DNA of 38,402 bases from an uncultured Aquimarina sp. Lineage in GTDB: Bacteria; Bacteroidota; Bacteroidia; Flavobacteriales; Flavobacteriaceae. The DNA is taken from assembly GCA_947498935.1 (NCBI GenBank), contig CANMMM010000030.1, positions 1 to 38,402 of the forward strand. The letters run 5' to 3'. The notes below the pieces were generated by a model. That model did not search any database. It had not been told where the DNA came from and worked only from the letters and a program-made list of their open reading frames with translations. The position numbers and the translations under genes were made by a program. This document shows, piece after piece, positions 1 to 8,180 of the stretch (position 1 is its first letter; each line of letters opens with the position of its first letter).

Positions 1-138
1 AACGCTTGGATGGATAGCTTTCGATCTTTATTAAATCGCTTCGATACCACAGTAGAAAGCTGGAAAGGATTTAACTACCTAGCGTTCTTTGTAATAGCTT
101 TGAAAAAAATCAAAAAAAAGAAAACAGAAAAAGTTTAA
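1..138 (+). pseudogene. Transposase C-terminal fragment (IS right end), cut by window edge
   Basis: The open frame enters from the left edge and ends at TAA 136-138. It encodes 45 residues containing NAWMDSFRSLLNRF and WKGFNYLAFFVIALK followed by a Lys-rich tail. This resembles the end of IS4/IS5-group DDE transposases, where a helix with WMD/FR follows the catalytic Glu; the Glu itself would lie outside the window. The stop codon sits inside AAAAAGTTTAAACCACTTC, which I read as the right terminal repeat ending near 146. The IS family is recalled from pattern, not searched. Whether the full transposase is intact cannot be seen. Confidence 0.6.
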
Positions 139-740
139 ACCACTTCAATAATATCTGATGATGGATTTGGAAAAATTTTAATCATATTTGATTTATTAGG
201 AAAGTCAGATATTGATAAAGTTGAGTTTTCAAAAATGGAAACATTATCTATTAATATTTTTGAACCAGCATCTCCTCTTGCGTATATAAAAGCTTGAACA
301 TTTTCTGTGGCAGATGAAGTAAATTCAAATTCTCCTTTTTTCCATTCAGTTGTTGATAAGTCAGTAAAGTCATTAGTTACCAAATTTTCTGGAAAAACAC
401 TTGGTGTGTGAACTAAATTAAATTCGGCCTCAGTAAAGTTTCCAGAAACAACTTTGTAATAAAAAGTACAAACATAAGTTGTTCCATTGGTAAATTGCAA
501 GTCAGGTGTATTTATATATATAAATGTTCTCCCTGAGACAATTTCTAATTGCAAACTAGAAGATCCGTTTTGAAAATCAGAACTTATTTCCCAAAATCCA
601 TCAAAAAACCTAGCCCAATCATCTGGATTTGAATCGAATGAATCCCAGTTTTCCATATCTCCATTTGGTACCAAATTTGTTTGAGCATTCAAATTAAATA
701 TCGCAATAAGTAAAATTAAAATAAATAATTTTTTCTTCAT
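135..740 (-). CDS. Secreted CBM-like protein with truncated T9SS sorting domain
   Basis: 201 residues. An N-terminal signal peptide (MKKKLFILILLIAIFNLNAQ) is followed by a single jelly-roll-like domain, about residues 22-172, that opens with LVPNGDMENWD and closes with KILIDNVSIFE, as in carbohydrate-binding modules of the CBM4/9 type. The C-terminus begins a type A T9SS sorting domain (IKIFPNPSSDII) but stops after about 15 residues, whereas these domains normally run about 70-80. The last codons, EVV and the stop, lie in the presumed terminal repeat of the adjacent transposase fragment, so an insertion probably removed the end. The product would likely be exported to the periplasm but not anchored or released by T9SS. 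Ligand unknown. Confidence 0.75.
   Translation of the reverse strand: MKKKLFILILLIAIFNLNAQTNLVPNGDMENWDSFDSNPDDWARFFDGFWEISSDFQNGSSSLQLEIVSGRTFIYINTPDLQFTNGTTYVCTFYYKVVSGNFTEAEFNLVHTPSVFPENLVTNDFTDLSTTEWKKGEFEFTSSATENVQAFIYARGDAGSKILIDNVSIFENSTLSISDFPNKSNMIKIFPNPSSDIIEVV
138..146. repeat. Presumed IS right end (AACCACTTC)
   Basis: AACCACTTC at 138-146 follows AAAAAGTTTA directly after the transposase stop. The same end recurs at 5118-5126 and in degenerate form near 6480, 16900, 20510 and 30105. At 4959-4967 the inverted copy GAAGTGGTT faces the 5118 copy. The native gene on the right resumes at about 147. Confidence 0.45.
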
Positions 741-896
741 AATTCTGTTGTTTTTAAGTGTTATTTGTTTTCAATATTTGACTGGATTAGAGCCTGATAG
801 CCCTACTATGTTAAACTACTAAATATATTAATATTTTTAAACTATCTGTACCCCTTTCTTCAAAACATTTTTCCATCACACCAGTTAACTCATAAT

Positions 897-1000
897 GCGT
901 TAGGGATAGCAGCGGCATCCTTTTTTGGTTTCCTTTAAAAAACCAAAAAAGATACAGCGGATAGCCCGACCCCACGACCTTAGGAGTGGGGGAACGCCCA
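897..1000 (-). repeat. Structured intergenic element, copy 1
   Basis: Read on the minus strand, the element runs from GGGCGTT to AACGC. It has a hairpin CCCAC-TCCTAAGGTC-GTGGG, the shared core GGTCGGGCTATCCGC, a second long A/T stem (TTTTTTGG...CCAAAAAAG) and the 3' end GATGCCGCTGCTATCCC. GCGTT and AACGC can pair to close the structure. It lies 3' of the DUF2853 gene in the same orientation, beyond that gene's terminator. The gap 741-1081 holds nothing else that I recognise except that terminator. Confidence 0.75.
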
Positions 1001-1023
1001 AAAAATTAAACCCATTTTACCAC

Positions 1024-1056
1024 AAAAAAAAATGCTCGTACATTTCTGTACAAGCA
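1024..1056 (-). terminator. Rho-independent terminator of the DUF2853 gene
   Basis: On the minus strand TGCTTGTAC-AGAAAT-GTACGAGCA forms a 9-position stem with one mismatch, followed directly by a run of nine T. It lies 26 bp past the DUF2853 stop codon. Confidence 0.75.
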
Positions 1057-1081
1057 CTTCTGCATATCATTTCTTAACATC

Positions 1082-1423
1082 TTAGTTATAGATCGCTTCT
1101 TTGCTAAAATGCTTTGTTAGTAAATAGTATACTACTGCTCTATATTTACTTCTATTAGATTTTCCGTACTGCTCCATAACAGATTCGATGGCTGTATCTA
1201 ATTCTGGACTGTCTGCAAGACCTAATTTTTTGATTAGGAAATTATTCTTTACAGTAGCTAACTCACTTTTATCACTTCCTGAAACTGTAGAAGCGTCTGC
1301 ATTATAAATAGAAGGACCACACCCAATCGTTACTTTGGTTAATAAATCCATATCTGGTGTTTGTCCAATTTTATCTTTTATATCAGCTGCATACTTAGTG
1401 ATTAATTCGTCTCTTTTACTCAT
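1082..1423 (-). CDS. DUF2853 family small protein
   Basis: 113 residues, predicted soluble and helical, with no signal peptide. The opening MSKRDELITKYAADIK and the ending YRAVVYYLLTKHF match my memory of DUF2853, a family of roughly 100-residue helical proteins of unknown function. It has a private promoter box (1469-1476) and a strong terminator, so it is probably a single-gene unit downstream of menD. The length fits the family. No function is assigned. Confidence 0.75.
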   Translation of the reverse strand: MSKRDELITKYAADIKDKIGQTPDMDLLTKVTIGCGPSIYNADASTVSGSDKSELATVKNNFLIKKLGLADSPELDTAIESVMEQYGKSNRSKYRAVVYYLLTKHFSKEAIYN

Positions 1424-1468
1424 AAGATGATAATGTTTTAGGTTTTAGTTAATTTTATTATGCACTAT

Positions 1469-1476
1469 CAAATATA
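1469..1476 (-). promoter_or_regulatory. Candidate -7 box TATATTTG for the DUF2853 gene
   Basis: CAAATATA on the plus strand reads TATATTTG on the minus strand and fits the Bacteroidota -7 consensus TAnnTTTG. It lies 46 bp upstream of the start codon. No TTG at the usual 17-23 bp spacing is visible, so only the -7 element is supported. Confidence 0.4.
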
Positions 1477-1527
1477 AGATAATTATCAATTAGTTAACGA
1501 TTTGCAAATGAATTTAAGTGCGATTAT

Positions 1528-3252
1528 TTAGACTAAATGCTTAAAATAATCGATCAAAACACCATCATTGGTTGTTCTTGGCGTAAAAACCTCAATTAAT
1601 TGGGGGCTATCTTCTCGTGCATAGATTTGCTGTAATGCGGGCTGTAATGCTGCTTCTGATGTTACCTTGGTATATTGGATGCCATACATCGCACATAGGT
1701 GCGAGGCGTCTAATTGATGCTTCGTTTCGAAAAAAGTACTGTAGTTCGATGTTTCTTCTTTGCCCGGCAAAATTCTAAAGATACCTCCCCCACTATTATT
1801 AATAAGAATGATTGTAAACGTAGCAGGAATATGATCATTCCATAAGGCATTACTATCATAAAAGAAACTTAGGTCTCCTGTGATGAGCGTAGTGGGCGTA
1901 TCTGCAATTAATGCTGCTCCTATAGCTGTAGAGGTACTACCATCTATGCCACTTGTTCCACGATTACAGAATACTCTAAAACCAGCAGACAACGAAAATA
2001 ACTGTGCATATCGTACTGTAGAACTATTGCTAAGTTGTATTTGCTGAGGGCTAGGGATATGCTTAAATACTATTTCGAACACTTTTAGGTCTGTAAAAGG
2101 AACCTTGGCTAGATAATGAGCATGGTGTACCCGTCTTTGATCTCTAACAGTGATCCATCGCTGTTTGTAATCTGTGGATACTACTTGAGTATTTTTTAGA
2201 AAATCCTTTAGAAAGGTGTTTGGCGATATCTGTATATGTTCTGTGAGACAAAAATAGGTGTCATACGCTTTCTTAGTATCTACATGCCAGTGTACCGATG
2301 GCTGATAGGTACGTAAAAAGGCTTTGATTCGCTTAGAAACGACCATTCCTCCAAAGGTGAGTAATACCTCTGGCTGTAAGTCCTTGAATTCCTCGTCTGA
2401 TAATGGCGTAATCAGCTGATCGATGGCATCGATATGTGAAGCGTGATATACATTAGATGTGGTTTCTGTAAGTACTAATACAGAAGGGTCATTGGCTAAT
2501 GCTGTTATAAAAGCTGTATCAATGGTATCAGGTGCACAAACACCGATGAGGACCATTTTTCGTTTTGCGGCATTCCATGTGGTCAGCATGCTTTCTTTTA
2601 GCAATGCGGTCATGGGATATGTGGTAGCTACGACTGGAATATTCTTAGGGGTTATTGTAGGTGCTACTACCGTATCGTATAATGGCTCATAAAAAGGAAC
2701 ATTGATATGCACAGGTCCTTGCTGGGTGATCGCTGCATTTAGTGCTAGATTGATCTCACGCTCATTATGTTTCTGTGATTCATGCTGCTTTTGCTGTACT
2801 TTATGATCTTCTATTGTAGTAGCTACTACCACTTCTGAATATAGATTCGCTGTGTATACGATATGATTATCGAATACATTTTTCTGTCGGATAGTCTGTC
2901 CATCTCCTATATCAATACGTTCTGTAGGACGATCAGCACTGAGTATCACTAGCGGTATATCGCTATAAAATGCTTCGGCCACAGCGGGGTAATAATTAAG
3001 CAACGCACTCCCCGATGTACATACCAGTGCTACTGGTGTATGTAATTGCTGTGCAATCCCTAGTGCAAAGAAAGCGGCACAGCGCTCATCTACAATACTG
3101 TAGCACTGCATATCAGGATGTTCTGTAAAACCAATAGTTAATGGTGCATTTCGAGATCCTGGTGAGATGACGATATGCGTAATCCCTTTGGCTTCACAAA
3201 GTGCTACAATAGTCTGGGATAATGGAATCTTGGAATATAATTGTTTCTTCAT
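1528..3252 (-). CDS. menD: MenD, SEPHCHC synthase (menaquinone biosynthesis)
   Basis: 574 residues. This is a thiamine-diphosphate enzyme that joins isochorismate and 2-oxoglutarate to give SEPHCHC, the first committed step to menaquinone. The N-terminal Pyr domain has ISPGSRNAPLTIGF, VDERCAAFFALGIA with the ThDP-activating Glu, and CTSGSALLNYYPAVAEA. The C-terminal PP domain has NRGTSGIDGSTSTAIG and the Mg/ThDP motif GDLSFFYDSNALWN. Length is close to E. coli MenD (556) with a short insertion around residues 150-165. It follows the isochorismate synthase gene by 55 bp on the same strand, which matches substrate flow. The start is ATG at 3252. Confidence 0.95.
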   Translation of the reverse strand: MKKQLYSKIPLSQTIVALCEAKGITHIVISPGSRNAPLTIGFTEHPDMQCYSIVDERCAAFFALGIAQQLHTPVALVCTSGSALLNYYPAVAEAFYSDIPLVILSADRPTERIDIGDGQTIRQKNVFDNHIVYTANLYSEVVVATTIEDHKVQQKQHESQKHNEREINLALNAAITQQGPVHINVPFYEPLYDTVVAPTITPKNIPVVATTYPMTALLKESMLTTWNAAKRKMVLIGVCAPDTIDTAFITALANDPSVLVLTETTSNVYHASHIDAIDQLITPLSDEEFKDLQPEVLLTFGGMVVSKRIKAFLRTYQPSVHWHVDTKKAYDTYFCLTEHIQISPNTFLKDFLKNTQVVSTDYKQRWITVRDQRRVHHAHYLAKVPFTDLKVFEIVFKHIPSPQQIQLSNSSTVRYAQLFSLSAGFRVFCNRGTSGIDGSTSTAIGAALIADTPTTLITGDLSFFYDSNALWNDHIPATFTIILINNSGGGIFRILPGKEETSNYSTFFETKHQLDASHLCAMYGIQYTKVTSEAALQPALQQIYAREDSPQLIEVFTPRTTNDGVLIDYFKHLV

Positions 3253-3307
3253 TAGCGATGCTAAAGTACAATATCAGCTCTATTTATTCCAAGGTTTTAC
3301 TGCTAAA

Positions 3308-4387
3308 TTACTGTAGTACGCTTTTCATCGTAGCTGTTTTTCGTACGGTTTCTTCCCATTCTTTGGCTGGATCAGAGTCTTTGGTAATCCCTCCGCCTAC
3401 GTATACTACAGCTGTGCTACCTTCTAATTGCATACAACGCAAATTCACAAATAAATGCGAACTATTTTCTGATGCATCTACCATATTTAGTTCTCCTAAA
3501 AACCCCGTATAATAGGCACGATCATAGCCCTCATGGGCTACTATAAATGTTTTGGCTGCTGCTTTGGGTAATCCGCATACTGCGGGTGTAGGGTGCAATG
3601 CATGGATCACCTTTTCTATCTCTTGGTGATGCGTATGCATCATACCTTGTATATCGGTACGTAAATGCAATAACGATCCTGCTTTATGGGTGTATACTTC
3701 AGAACTGGTAAAATCGGTAGTAAACTCCGATAGTGCTTGTTCTATAAAGATCTGCACCATGGCGTGTTCTGCCACTTCCTTATTACCCCATATCACATCG
3801 GTAGTAGAGACAAATGGCTGTGTTCCTGCTAAGGCCATTGTTTTAAAAGTATTTCCTTGGATGGCTACCAAGGTTTCTGGGGTGGCTCCCAACCACATGC
3901 CTACTTTTGGATGGTACCAGCAATACACAAATGCATTGGGATATCGCTGTACCAATGCGATGAAGATGTCTAATGGTTTTTTTTTAGAAATTGGTACCGT
4001 TTCTTTTCTCGATACTACAATTTTTTGCAAACTATCAGATGCCTCTATTTGCTGAATACCTTTGCTGACTAATGCCATATGCTTTTCCCTTGCCACAGAA
4101 TTACTGCTAGGGTATGCGATAGGTAGATCAGCAACTATTGTTCCCAAATTAGGATCCCATTCGCAGGTATAAGAGGTACTTTGTGCTACAGGAAATACTA
4201 CAGAAGGCCCTGCATCAAAAGGTGCAAAAACAAACCCCGACACGGTATAAGAATTCAGCTCGTACAAAGTAGCATCGTGTTGTACCATAGCTTTAAGCTG
4301 TGTCTCCCCTCCTTTTCGATAGGTCACAAAAGGTCGTTCGGCAGTATATGCTTCTTCGATATGTTCGATGAATTGTGGTACCGTCAT
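3308..4387 (-). CDS. menF: Isochorismate synthase (chorismate-binding family)
   Basis: 359 residues of the anthranilate synthase I / MenF / EntC chorismate-binding fold. It should convert chorismate to isochorismate for MenD. Seen motifs: VVSRKETVPI, GATPETLVAI, KTMALAGT, LHPTPAVCGLPK, and YYTGFLGELN. The ending VYVGGGITKDSDPAKEWEET supplies the Mg-binding glutamates. It is shorter than E. coli MenF (about 430) because the N-terminal region is reduced, a form I remember in Bacteroidota. It begins 2 bp after the thioesterase stop, so the two are almost certainly co-transcribed. An EntC-type siderophore role is the alternative, but menD next door argues for menaquinone. Confidence 0.9.
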   Translation of the reverse strand: MTVPQFIEHIEEAYTAERPFVTYRKGGETQLKAMVQHDATLYELNSYTVSGFVFAPFDAGPSVVFPVAQSTSYTCEWDPNLGTIVADLPIAYPSSNSVAREKHMALVSKGIQQIEASDSLQKIVVSRKETVPISKKKPLDIFIALVQRYPNAFVYCWYHPKVGMWLGATPETLVAIQGNTFKTMALAGTQPFVSTTDVIWGNKEVAEHAMVQIFIEQALSEFTTDFTSSEVYTHKAGSLLHLRTDIQGMMHTHHQEIEKVIHALHPTPAVCGLPKAAAKTFIVAHEGYDRAYYTGFLGELNMVDASENSSHLFVNLRCMQLEGSTAVVYVGGGITKDSDPAKEWEETVRKTATMKSVLQ

Positions 4388-4389
4388 AA

Positions 4390-4815
4390 TTATTTAGATT
4401 TCGGAAGTGCTAATGTCGTAAGTTTGACCACCGATATCAATTGATCTGCTTCATCTCTAATTTTAATATCCCATAATTGAGTGGTCCTACCTTGATGTAA
4501 TACGACTGCTTTGGCAAACACATATCCTTCTCTCACACTTTTTACGTGATTGGCCGCTATTTCGATTCCTCTGATATAAAATTCTTTTGAATTTAAAAAC
4601 AAAAACGAAGCTGCACTTCCTACACTCTCTGCTAGCGCTACCATAGCCCCTCCGTGCAATACGCCATCTGGCTGATGTACTCTAGGCGTTACAGGCATTT
4701 TTGCCACTAAATAATCCTCTCCTACTTCGCAAAAAGAAATATCTAATGTCTCCATTAAGGTATGCTTACACATCTCAGCACACTTGGCTAAAATCTCTTT
4801 TTCTCTACTATGCAT
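4390..4815 (-). CDS. PaaI-type hotdog thioesterase, possibly DHNA-CoA thioesterase
   Basis: 141 residues of the hotdog fold, PaaI/YbgC/MenI group. The central motif HQPDGVLHGGAMVALAESVGS carries the conserved HGG and the catalytic acidic residue. It is the first gene of a tight minus-strand set leading into menF and menD, so I infer that it hydrolyses 1,4-dihydroxy-2-naphthoyl-CoA. A general acyl-CoA thioesterase is the alternative. ATG at 4815. Confidence 0.85.
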   Translation of the reverse strand: MHSREKEILAKCAEMCKHTLMETLDISFCEVGEDYLVAKMPVTPRVHQPDGVLHGGAMVALAESVGSAASFLFLNSKEFYIRGIEIAANHVKSVREGYVFAKAVVLHQGRTTQLWDIKIRDEADQLISVVKLTTLALPKSK

Positions 4816-5169
4816 TTTTTTAATTTTTAATTCCTGATCCTAAAAACTCACAAAACCCTATGAAACAATTGTTTAAAAACTAAGTAATCGTATATCGAAT
4901 CATTCGTAAAAATACACAATGGCACGTAATAATTACTAAGCGGTGTCTTTTTATTTTAGAAGTGGTTATTGACGTGATAGAAACTTTTTATAACTGATCT
5001 TTTGCTCTTAAATTTTACAATTTTTGAATTTTCGAGCGCTGCTATGCAATAAAAATCTGTGTATTTGATCCTGTTTCTTTTTCGAATCAAAAAATCAAAA
5101 TATATTGCGGCTGTTTAAACCACTTCATGGTATAAACATCATAAAAACAACTTTTAGGAATTGAATCAC
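4816..5169. other. Gene-free gap holding a MITE-like repeat
   Basis: The 354-bp gap lies between divergent genes. Nearly half of it is the 168-bp repeat listed at 4959-5126. The remainder should hold the promoters of the thioesterase and esterase genes, but I see no clear TAnnTTTG box. Confidence 0.5.
4959..5126. repeat. 168-bp MITE-like element with 9-bp terminal inverted repeats
   Basis: GAAGTGGTT (4959-4967) and AACCACTTC (5118-5126) are perfect inverted repeats. The right end GTTTAAACCACTTC equals the presumed IS end at 133-146. Inside, TTTTCGAGCGCTGCTATGCAA (5029-5049 region) and the preceding GATCTTTTGC...AATTTT are shared with 13289-13342. It has no coding potential. I infer a non-autonomous derivative of the IS at the left edge. 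Confidence 0.5.
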
Positions 5170-5799
5170 ATGCAAAAAGAAGTTCTATACCAAGCTACCA
5201 ATACCTATGACACCTTAAACGAGCTAACCGAAGACACCAAAAACATATGGCTGGTATTGCATGGTATTGGGTATTTAAGTCGTTATTTTATTCGACTTTT
5301 TCAGCGTTTGGATGCTGATGAAAATTATATCATCGCGCCCCAAGCTCCGGCTAAATATTACAAAGACGCTTCGTATAAAAGAGTTGGTGCTAGCTGGCTG
5401 ACTAAAGAGACTACTGCTGCAGAAACACAGAATGTATTGCGATACATTGATGCTGTTATGGAAGTAGAAACAACTCCTAAAAATGCCCGATTGATTGTAC
5501 TGGGATATTCCCAAGGGGTTAGTATTGCAGCTCGTTGGACAGCTAGTAGAAAAATCATGTGTGATGCATTGGTAATGATCTCTGGGGGTTTTCCCAAAGA
5601 GCTTACCAAAGAAGACTTTGACTTCTTACCCTCACAAACACGTATTACCCATATCGTAGGTGCAAATGACCCTTATTTCGACCCAAAAAATGTAGCTGCC
5701 GAAAAAGTTAGAGTACAGCAGATTCTACCACAGATTATTTTTAAAACACATGACGGAGGGCATGAACTGGACATCAATACATTACGAGATGTATTATGA
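5170..5799 (+). CDS. Alpha/beta hydrolase (phospholipase/carboxylesterase type)
   Basis: 209 residues from ATG 5170. A TTG at 5161 would add three residues, but AGGAA lies directly against it and is correctly spaced (9 bp) from the ATG. The catalytic triad is visible: Ser in GYSQG, Asp in GANDPYFD, His in DGGHEL. VLHGIG near the N-terminus would form the oxyanion hole. No signal peptide, so cytosolic. The closest recalled family is the small carboxylesterases of the YpfH/EstB type. Its 3' end overlaps the converging DinB-like gene by 6 bp. Confidence 0.85.
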   Translation: MQKEVLYQATNTYDTLNELTEDTKNIWLVLHGIGYLSRYFIRLFQRLDADENYIIAPQAPAKYYKDASYKRVGASWLTKETTAAETQNVLRYIDAVMEVETTPKNARLIVLGYSQGVSIAARWTASRKIMCDALVMISGGFPKELTKEDFDFLPSQTRITHIVGANDPYFDPKNVAAEKVRVQQILPQIIFKTHDGGHELDINTLRDVL

Positions 5800-6309
5800 C
5801 AGATACCTAGATTTCATAACCTCTATATGATGGCGCTGATGCCCTACCATAATATATCCTGCTGCTCTAGCACTCATAGGATTCCCTTTTACTCTACCTA
5901 TTCGACACAGCATTTCTTGATCAAAGGTCTTGAATAAACTTATAGAATGATTGCGCACTGTAGCAAATTCATCCATCAGTTGCTTTTTGGTATACTTACT
6001 AGCATTACAGTTTTTAGCTAATTTATCTTGATCGAATTCAGTTAGCTTCGTCCTATCATTTCTAGAAAAACGCAATGCTCTATACGCAAAAATACGTTCT
6101 GTATCAATTACATGAAGTATTACCTCAGCTATTGTCCATTTATCCTCAGCATACTGGTGGTGTATCTTTTCTTCTGGTATTTGTTCCAAAAAAGTTAGAA
6201 ACTCTTCTCTTCCCGATTTTAATCCCTCATACACATCTTCAATCGAAGCCTTAGATATATATGCCGCAAAATAAGAACCATATTCTTTTACAGAAAGTTC
6301 TGATATCAT
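5794..6309 (-). CDS. DinB-like / YfiT-type four-helix protein
   Basis: 171 residues of the DinB superfamily, the four-helix bundle that binds a metal through three histidines. Candidate ligands: the His in AEVILHVIDTERIFAYRALR and the two in VGHQRHHIEVM. Family members include thiol-S-transferases (bacillithiol or mycothiol dependent) and uncharacterised stress proteins. The substrate cannot be read from sequence. Converges with the esterase gene. Confidence 0.85.
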   Translation of the reverse strand: MISELSVKEYGSYFAAYISKASIEDVYEGLKSGREEFLTFLEQIPEEKIHHQYAEDKWTIAEVILHVIDTERIFAYRALRFSRNDRTKLTEFDQDKLAKNCNASKYTKKQLMDEFATVRNHSISLFKTFDQEMLCRIGRVKGNPMSARAAGYIMVGHQRHHIEVMKSRYLS

Positions 6310-6863
6310 AATCTATAATAATGTTTATTAGTTCAGTACTATACTTAGAAGTAATTTGTAGCTTTTATAACATGCTAGTAAAGCTGAACTTTTATATCCA
6401 ATACTTTACAATCTTTGAGTGCTGTAGCACCACTTTTGATCAAAATAGCCTTACGTTTTGCTGCATCCCATAAAAAAATGTAACCACTTCTGGAAATGAA
6501 ATTTAGTAATTATCTTAGGATCGACGTCATTTATTAACAGTTATTTATTAACCTTCACAAACGCTCATTCACACTAAAACAAAACCCTGATTAAAAACTA
6601 ATTAACAAACAAATAAAGGTGATTTTTCTCTTTTTTTCAACAAACAAATTACATAAAAACAGCATCAAAACAATAGTTTTCTAGCAATCAAACACATAGA
6701 ACACCTTCCATACGCATCAGTACATGTAATCACATAAAAACAATCATTCGATGTTCGTAGCCCGTTATAGGCACACCTCACAATAGGGTATATCGAATAG
6801 TAACTCGATGCATAGGGTTATCACGTTTATTTTAGTACTTTTATTTTTTATTACTTCTTAGTT
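6310..6863. other. 554-bp gene-free gap with degenerate repeat remnant
   Basis: The segment 6416-6496 (TTTGAGTGCTGTAGCACC, then TTTTGATCAAAATAG, then ATGTAACCACTTC) is a worn copy of the 4959-5126 family. The rest is A/T-rich without an ORF. TACTTTTA at 6835, 29 bp before the DUF4159 start, is a one-mismatch -7 box. Confidence 0.4.
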
Positions 6864-7511
6864 ATGACTAAAAAAATTATACACTTAGGATGCTTTCTAC
6901 TAGTATCAGGTATGCTAATGGCGCAAGACATCGCAGTATTACACTATAATGGTGGTGGAGATTGGTATAGTAACCCTACTGCATTGCCTAATCTCATTAC
7001 CTATTGCAATCAACATATTAGAACTACGATTGCTCCCAAACCCAAGACGGTAAAACCTGAGAGTAACGATCTTTTTCAATACCCATATATTCATATGACT
7101 GGGCATGGCAATGTATTTTTTACAGAACGCGATGCAGAAAACCTACGTAATTACCTAATCAGCGGTGGTTTCTTACACATTGATGATAATTATGGTATGG
7201 CACCTTATGTAAAAAAAGAATTGGTAAAGATTTTTCCTGATAAGGAATTAGTAGAATTACCCGTTTCCCACCCTATCTTTACATCACCCTATCCTTTTCC
7301 TAAAGGATTGCCTAAGATCCATGAACACGATGGTGCACGTCCGCAAGCATTAGGCATAGAATTCGAAGGTAGATTGGTATTACTATTCACCTATGAGAGT
7401 GACCTAGGAGATGGATGGGAAAATCCAGAAATCCATAATGATCCAGAAGAAATCCGCCAAAAAGCACTAAAAATGGGAGCTAATATTCTTAAATATGCTT
7501 TTGAAAATTAA
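6864..7511 (+). CDS. DUF4159 exported protein
   Basis: 215 residues. Signal peptide 1-20 (MTKKIIHLGCFLLVSGMLMA) followed by QDIAVLHYNGGGDWYSNPTA. The DUF4159 core has YPYIHMTGHGNVFF, LRNYLISGGFLHIDDNYGM and the ending DGWENPEIHNDPEEIR. The fold resembles class I glutamine-amidotransferase-like domains, and I see no obvious catalytic triad. In Bacteroidota these genes often sit beside MoxR/BatA-type sets, but here the neighbour is a TrmH-type gene after a structured repeat. Function unknown; likely periplasmic. Confidence 0.85.
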   Translation: MTKKIIHLGCFLLVSGMLMAQDIAVLHYNGGGDWYSNPTALPNLITYCNQHIRTTIAPKPKTVKPESNDLFQYPYIHMTGHGNVFFTERDAENLRNYLISGGFLHIDDNYGMAPYVKKELVKIFPDKELVELPVSHPIFTSPYPFPKGLPKIHEHDGARPQALGIEFEGRLVLLFTYESDLGDGWENPEIHNDPEEIRQKALKMGANILKYAFEN

Positions 7512-7517
7512 TTTTTT

Positions 7518-7594
7518 GGGCGTTCGAGCGGGTCATCCGCTATATCTTTTCTAGCTTGCAGCATAGAAAAGGATGCCGCTACTACCCCTAACGC
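7518..7594 (+). repeat. Structured intergenic element, copy 2 (short form)
   Basis: It runs from GGGCGTTCGAGCGGGTCATCC to ATGCCGCTACTACCCCTAACGC. The first hairpin is almost lost (CGAGCGGGT). The second stem is CTTTTCTA...TAGAAAAG. It starts 6 bp after the DUF4159 stop and ends 6 bp before the next start, so it fills the gap completely and would be the leader of the TrmH-type gene if the two are co-transcribed. Confidence 0.7.
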
Positions 7595-7600
7595 AGCTAA

Positions 7601-8128
7601 ATGTATACCATGAGCAATCAACAATTACAACATCATACTACACAATTCGATACCCATCAGTTTCCCATCCATCTAGTATGTGATCAAGTGAATTCACCTG
7701 CTAACATCGGAAGTATCTTTCGCTTAGCCGATAGTTTTGGGATAGAACACATACATTTTTGTGGTACAGATATTACCGTAGTGAGTAAACGAATGCTACG
7801 AACAGCTAGAGCAACACACGAGATCATACCCTACAGCACCTCAGAAAGTTGTATCGAAACCCTTATGCAGCTAAAAGAAGAAGGATACACACCTATTGCA
7901 TTAGAAATTACAGACACCAGTATCCCGATCACTGCATATGATTTTGCAGCGTGCTCTAAGATTGCTTTGATTATAGGACAAGAAAATTTAGGCGTTTCTA
8001 AACCATTACTAGCGCAAGTAGAAGCCACTACACATATCAATATGTTTGGTCATAATAGTAGCATGAATGTAGCGATGGCTACAGGGATTGCACTCTTCGA
8101 AATCACAAAGCAACTTTCTAAAGCATAA
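7601..8128 (+). CDS. SpoU/TrmH-family RNA 2'-O-methyltransferase
   Basis: 175 residues; an ATG at 7610 would give 172. The SPOUT fold is shown by motif 1 NIGSIFRLADSFG (with the catalytic Arg), motif 2 IALIIGQENLGVS and motif 3 NSSMNVAMATGIALFE, which form the deep trefoil knot and the AdoMet site. There is no N-terminal RNA-binding extension, so it resembles TrmL/TrmH-like tRNA ribose methyltransferases more than RlmB. The exact RNA target is not determinable. Confidence 0.9.
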   Translation: MYTMSNQQLQHHTTQFDTHQFPIHLVCDQVNSPANIGSIFRLADSFGIEHIHFCGTDITVVSKRMLRTARATHEIIPYSTSESCIETLMQLKEEGYTPIALEITDTSIPITAYDFAACSKIALIIGQENLGVSKPLLAQVEATTHINMFGHNSSMNVAMATGIALFEITKQLSKA

Positions 8129-8180
8129 CAGCTATGTATTATCTAGCGAATCAACCGTATATCCAACAAACAACTACATT

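Noticed and set aside
1521..1552. CGATTATTT/AAATAATCG hairpin over the menD stop codon
   Set aside because: It has no T-run, and its low GC makes a stable terminator unlikely.
8088..8180. N-terminal extension of the AI-2E/PerM protein from TTG 8088
   Set aside because: It overlaps the methyltransferase gene by 41 bp and adds residues without family similarity; ATG 8181 gives a normal start.
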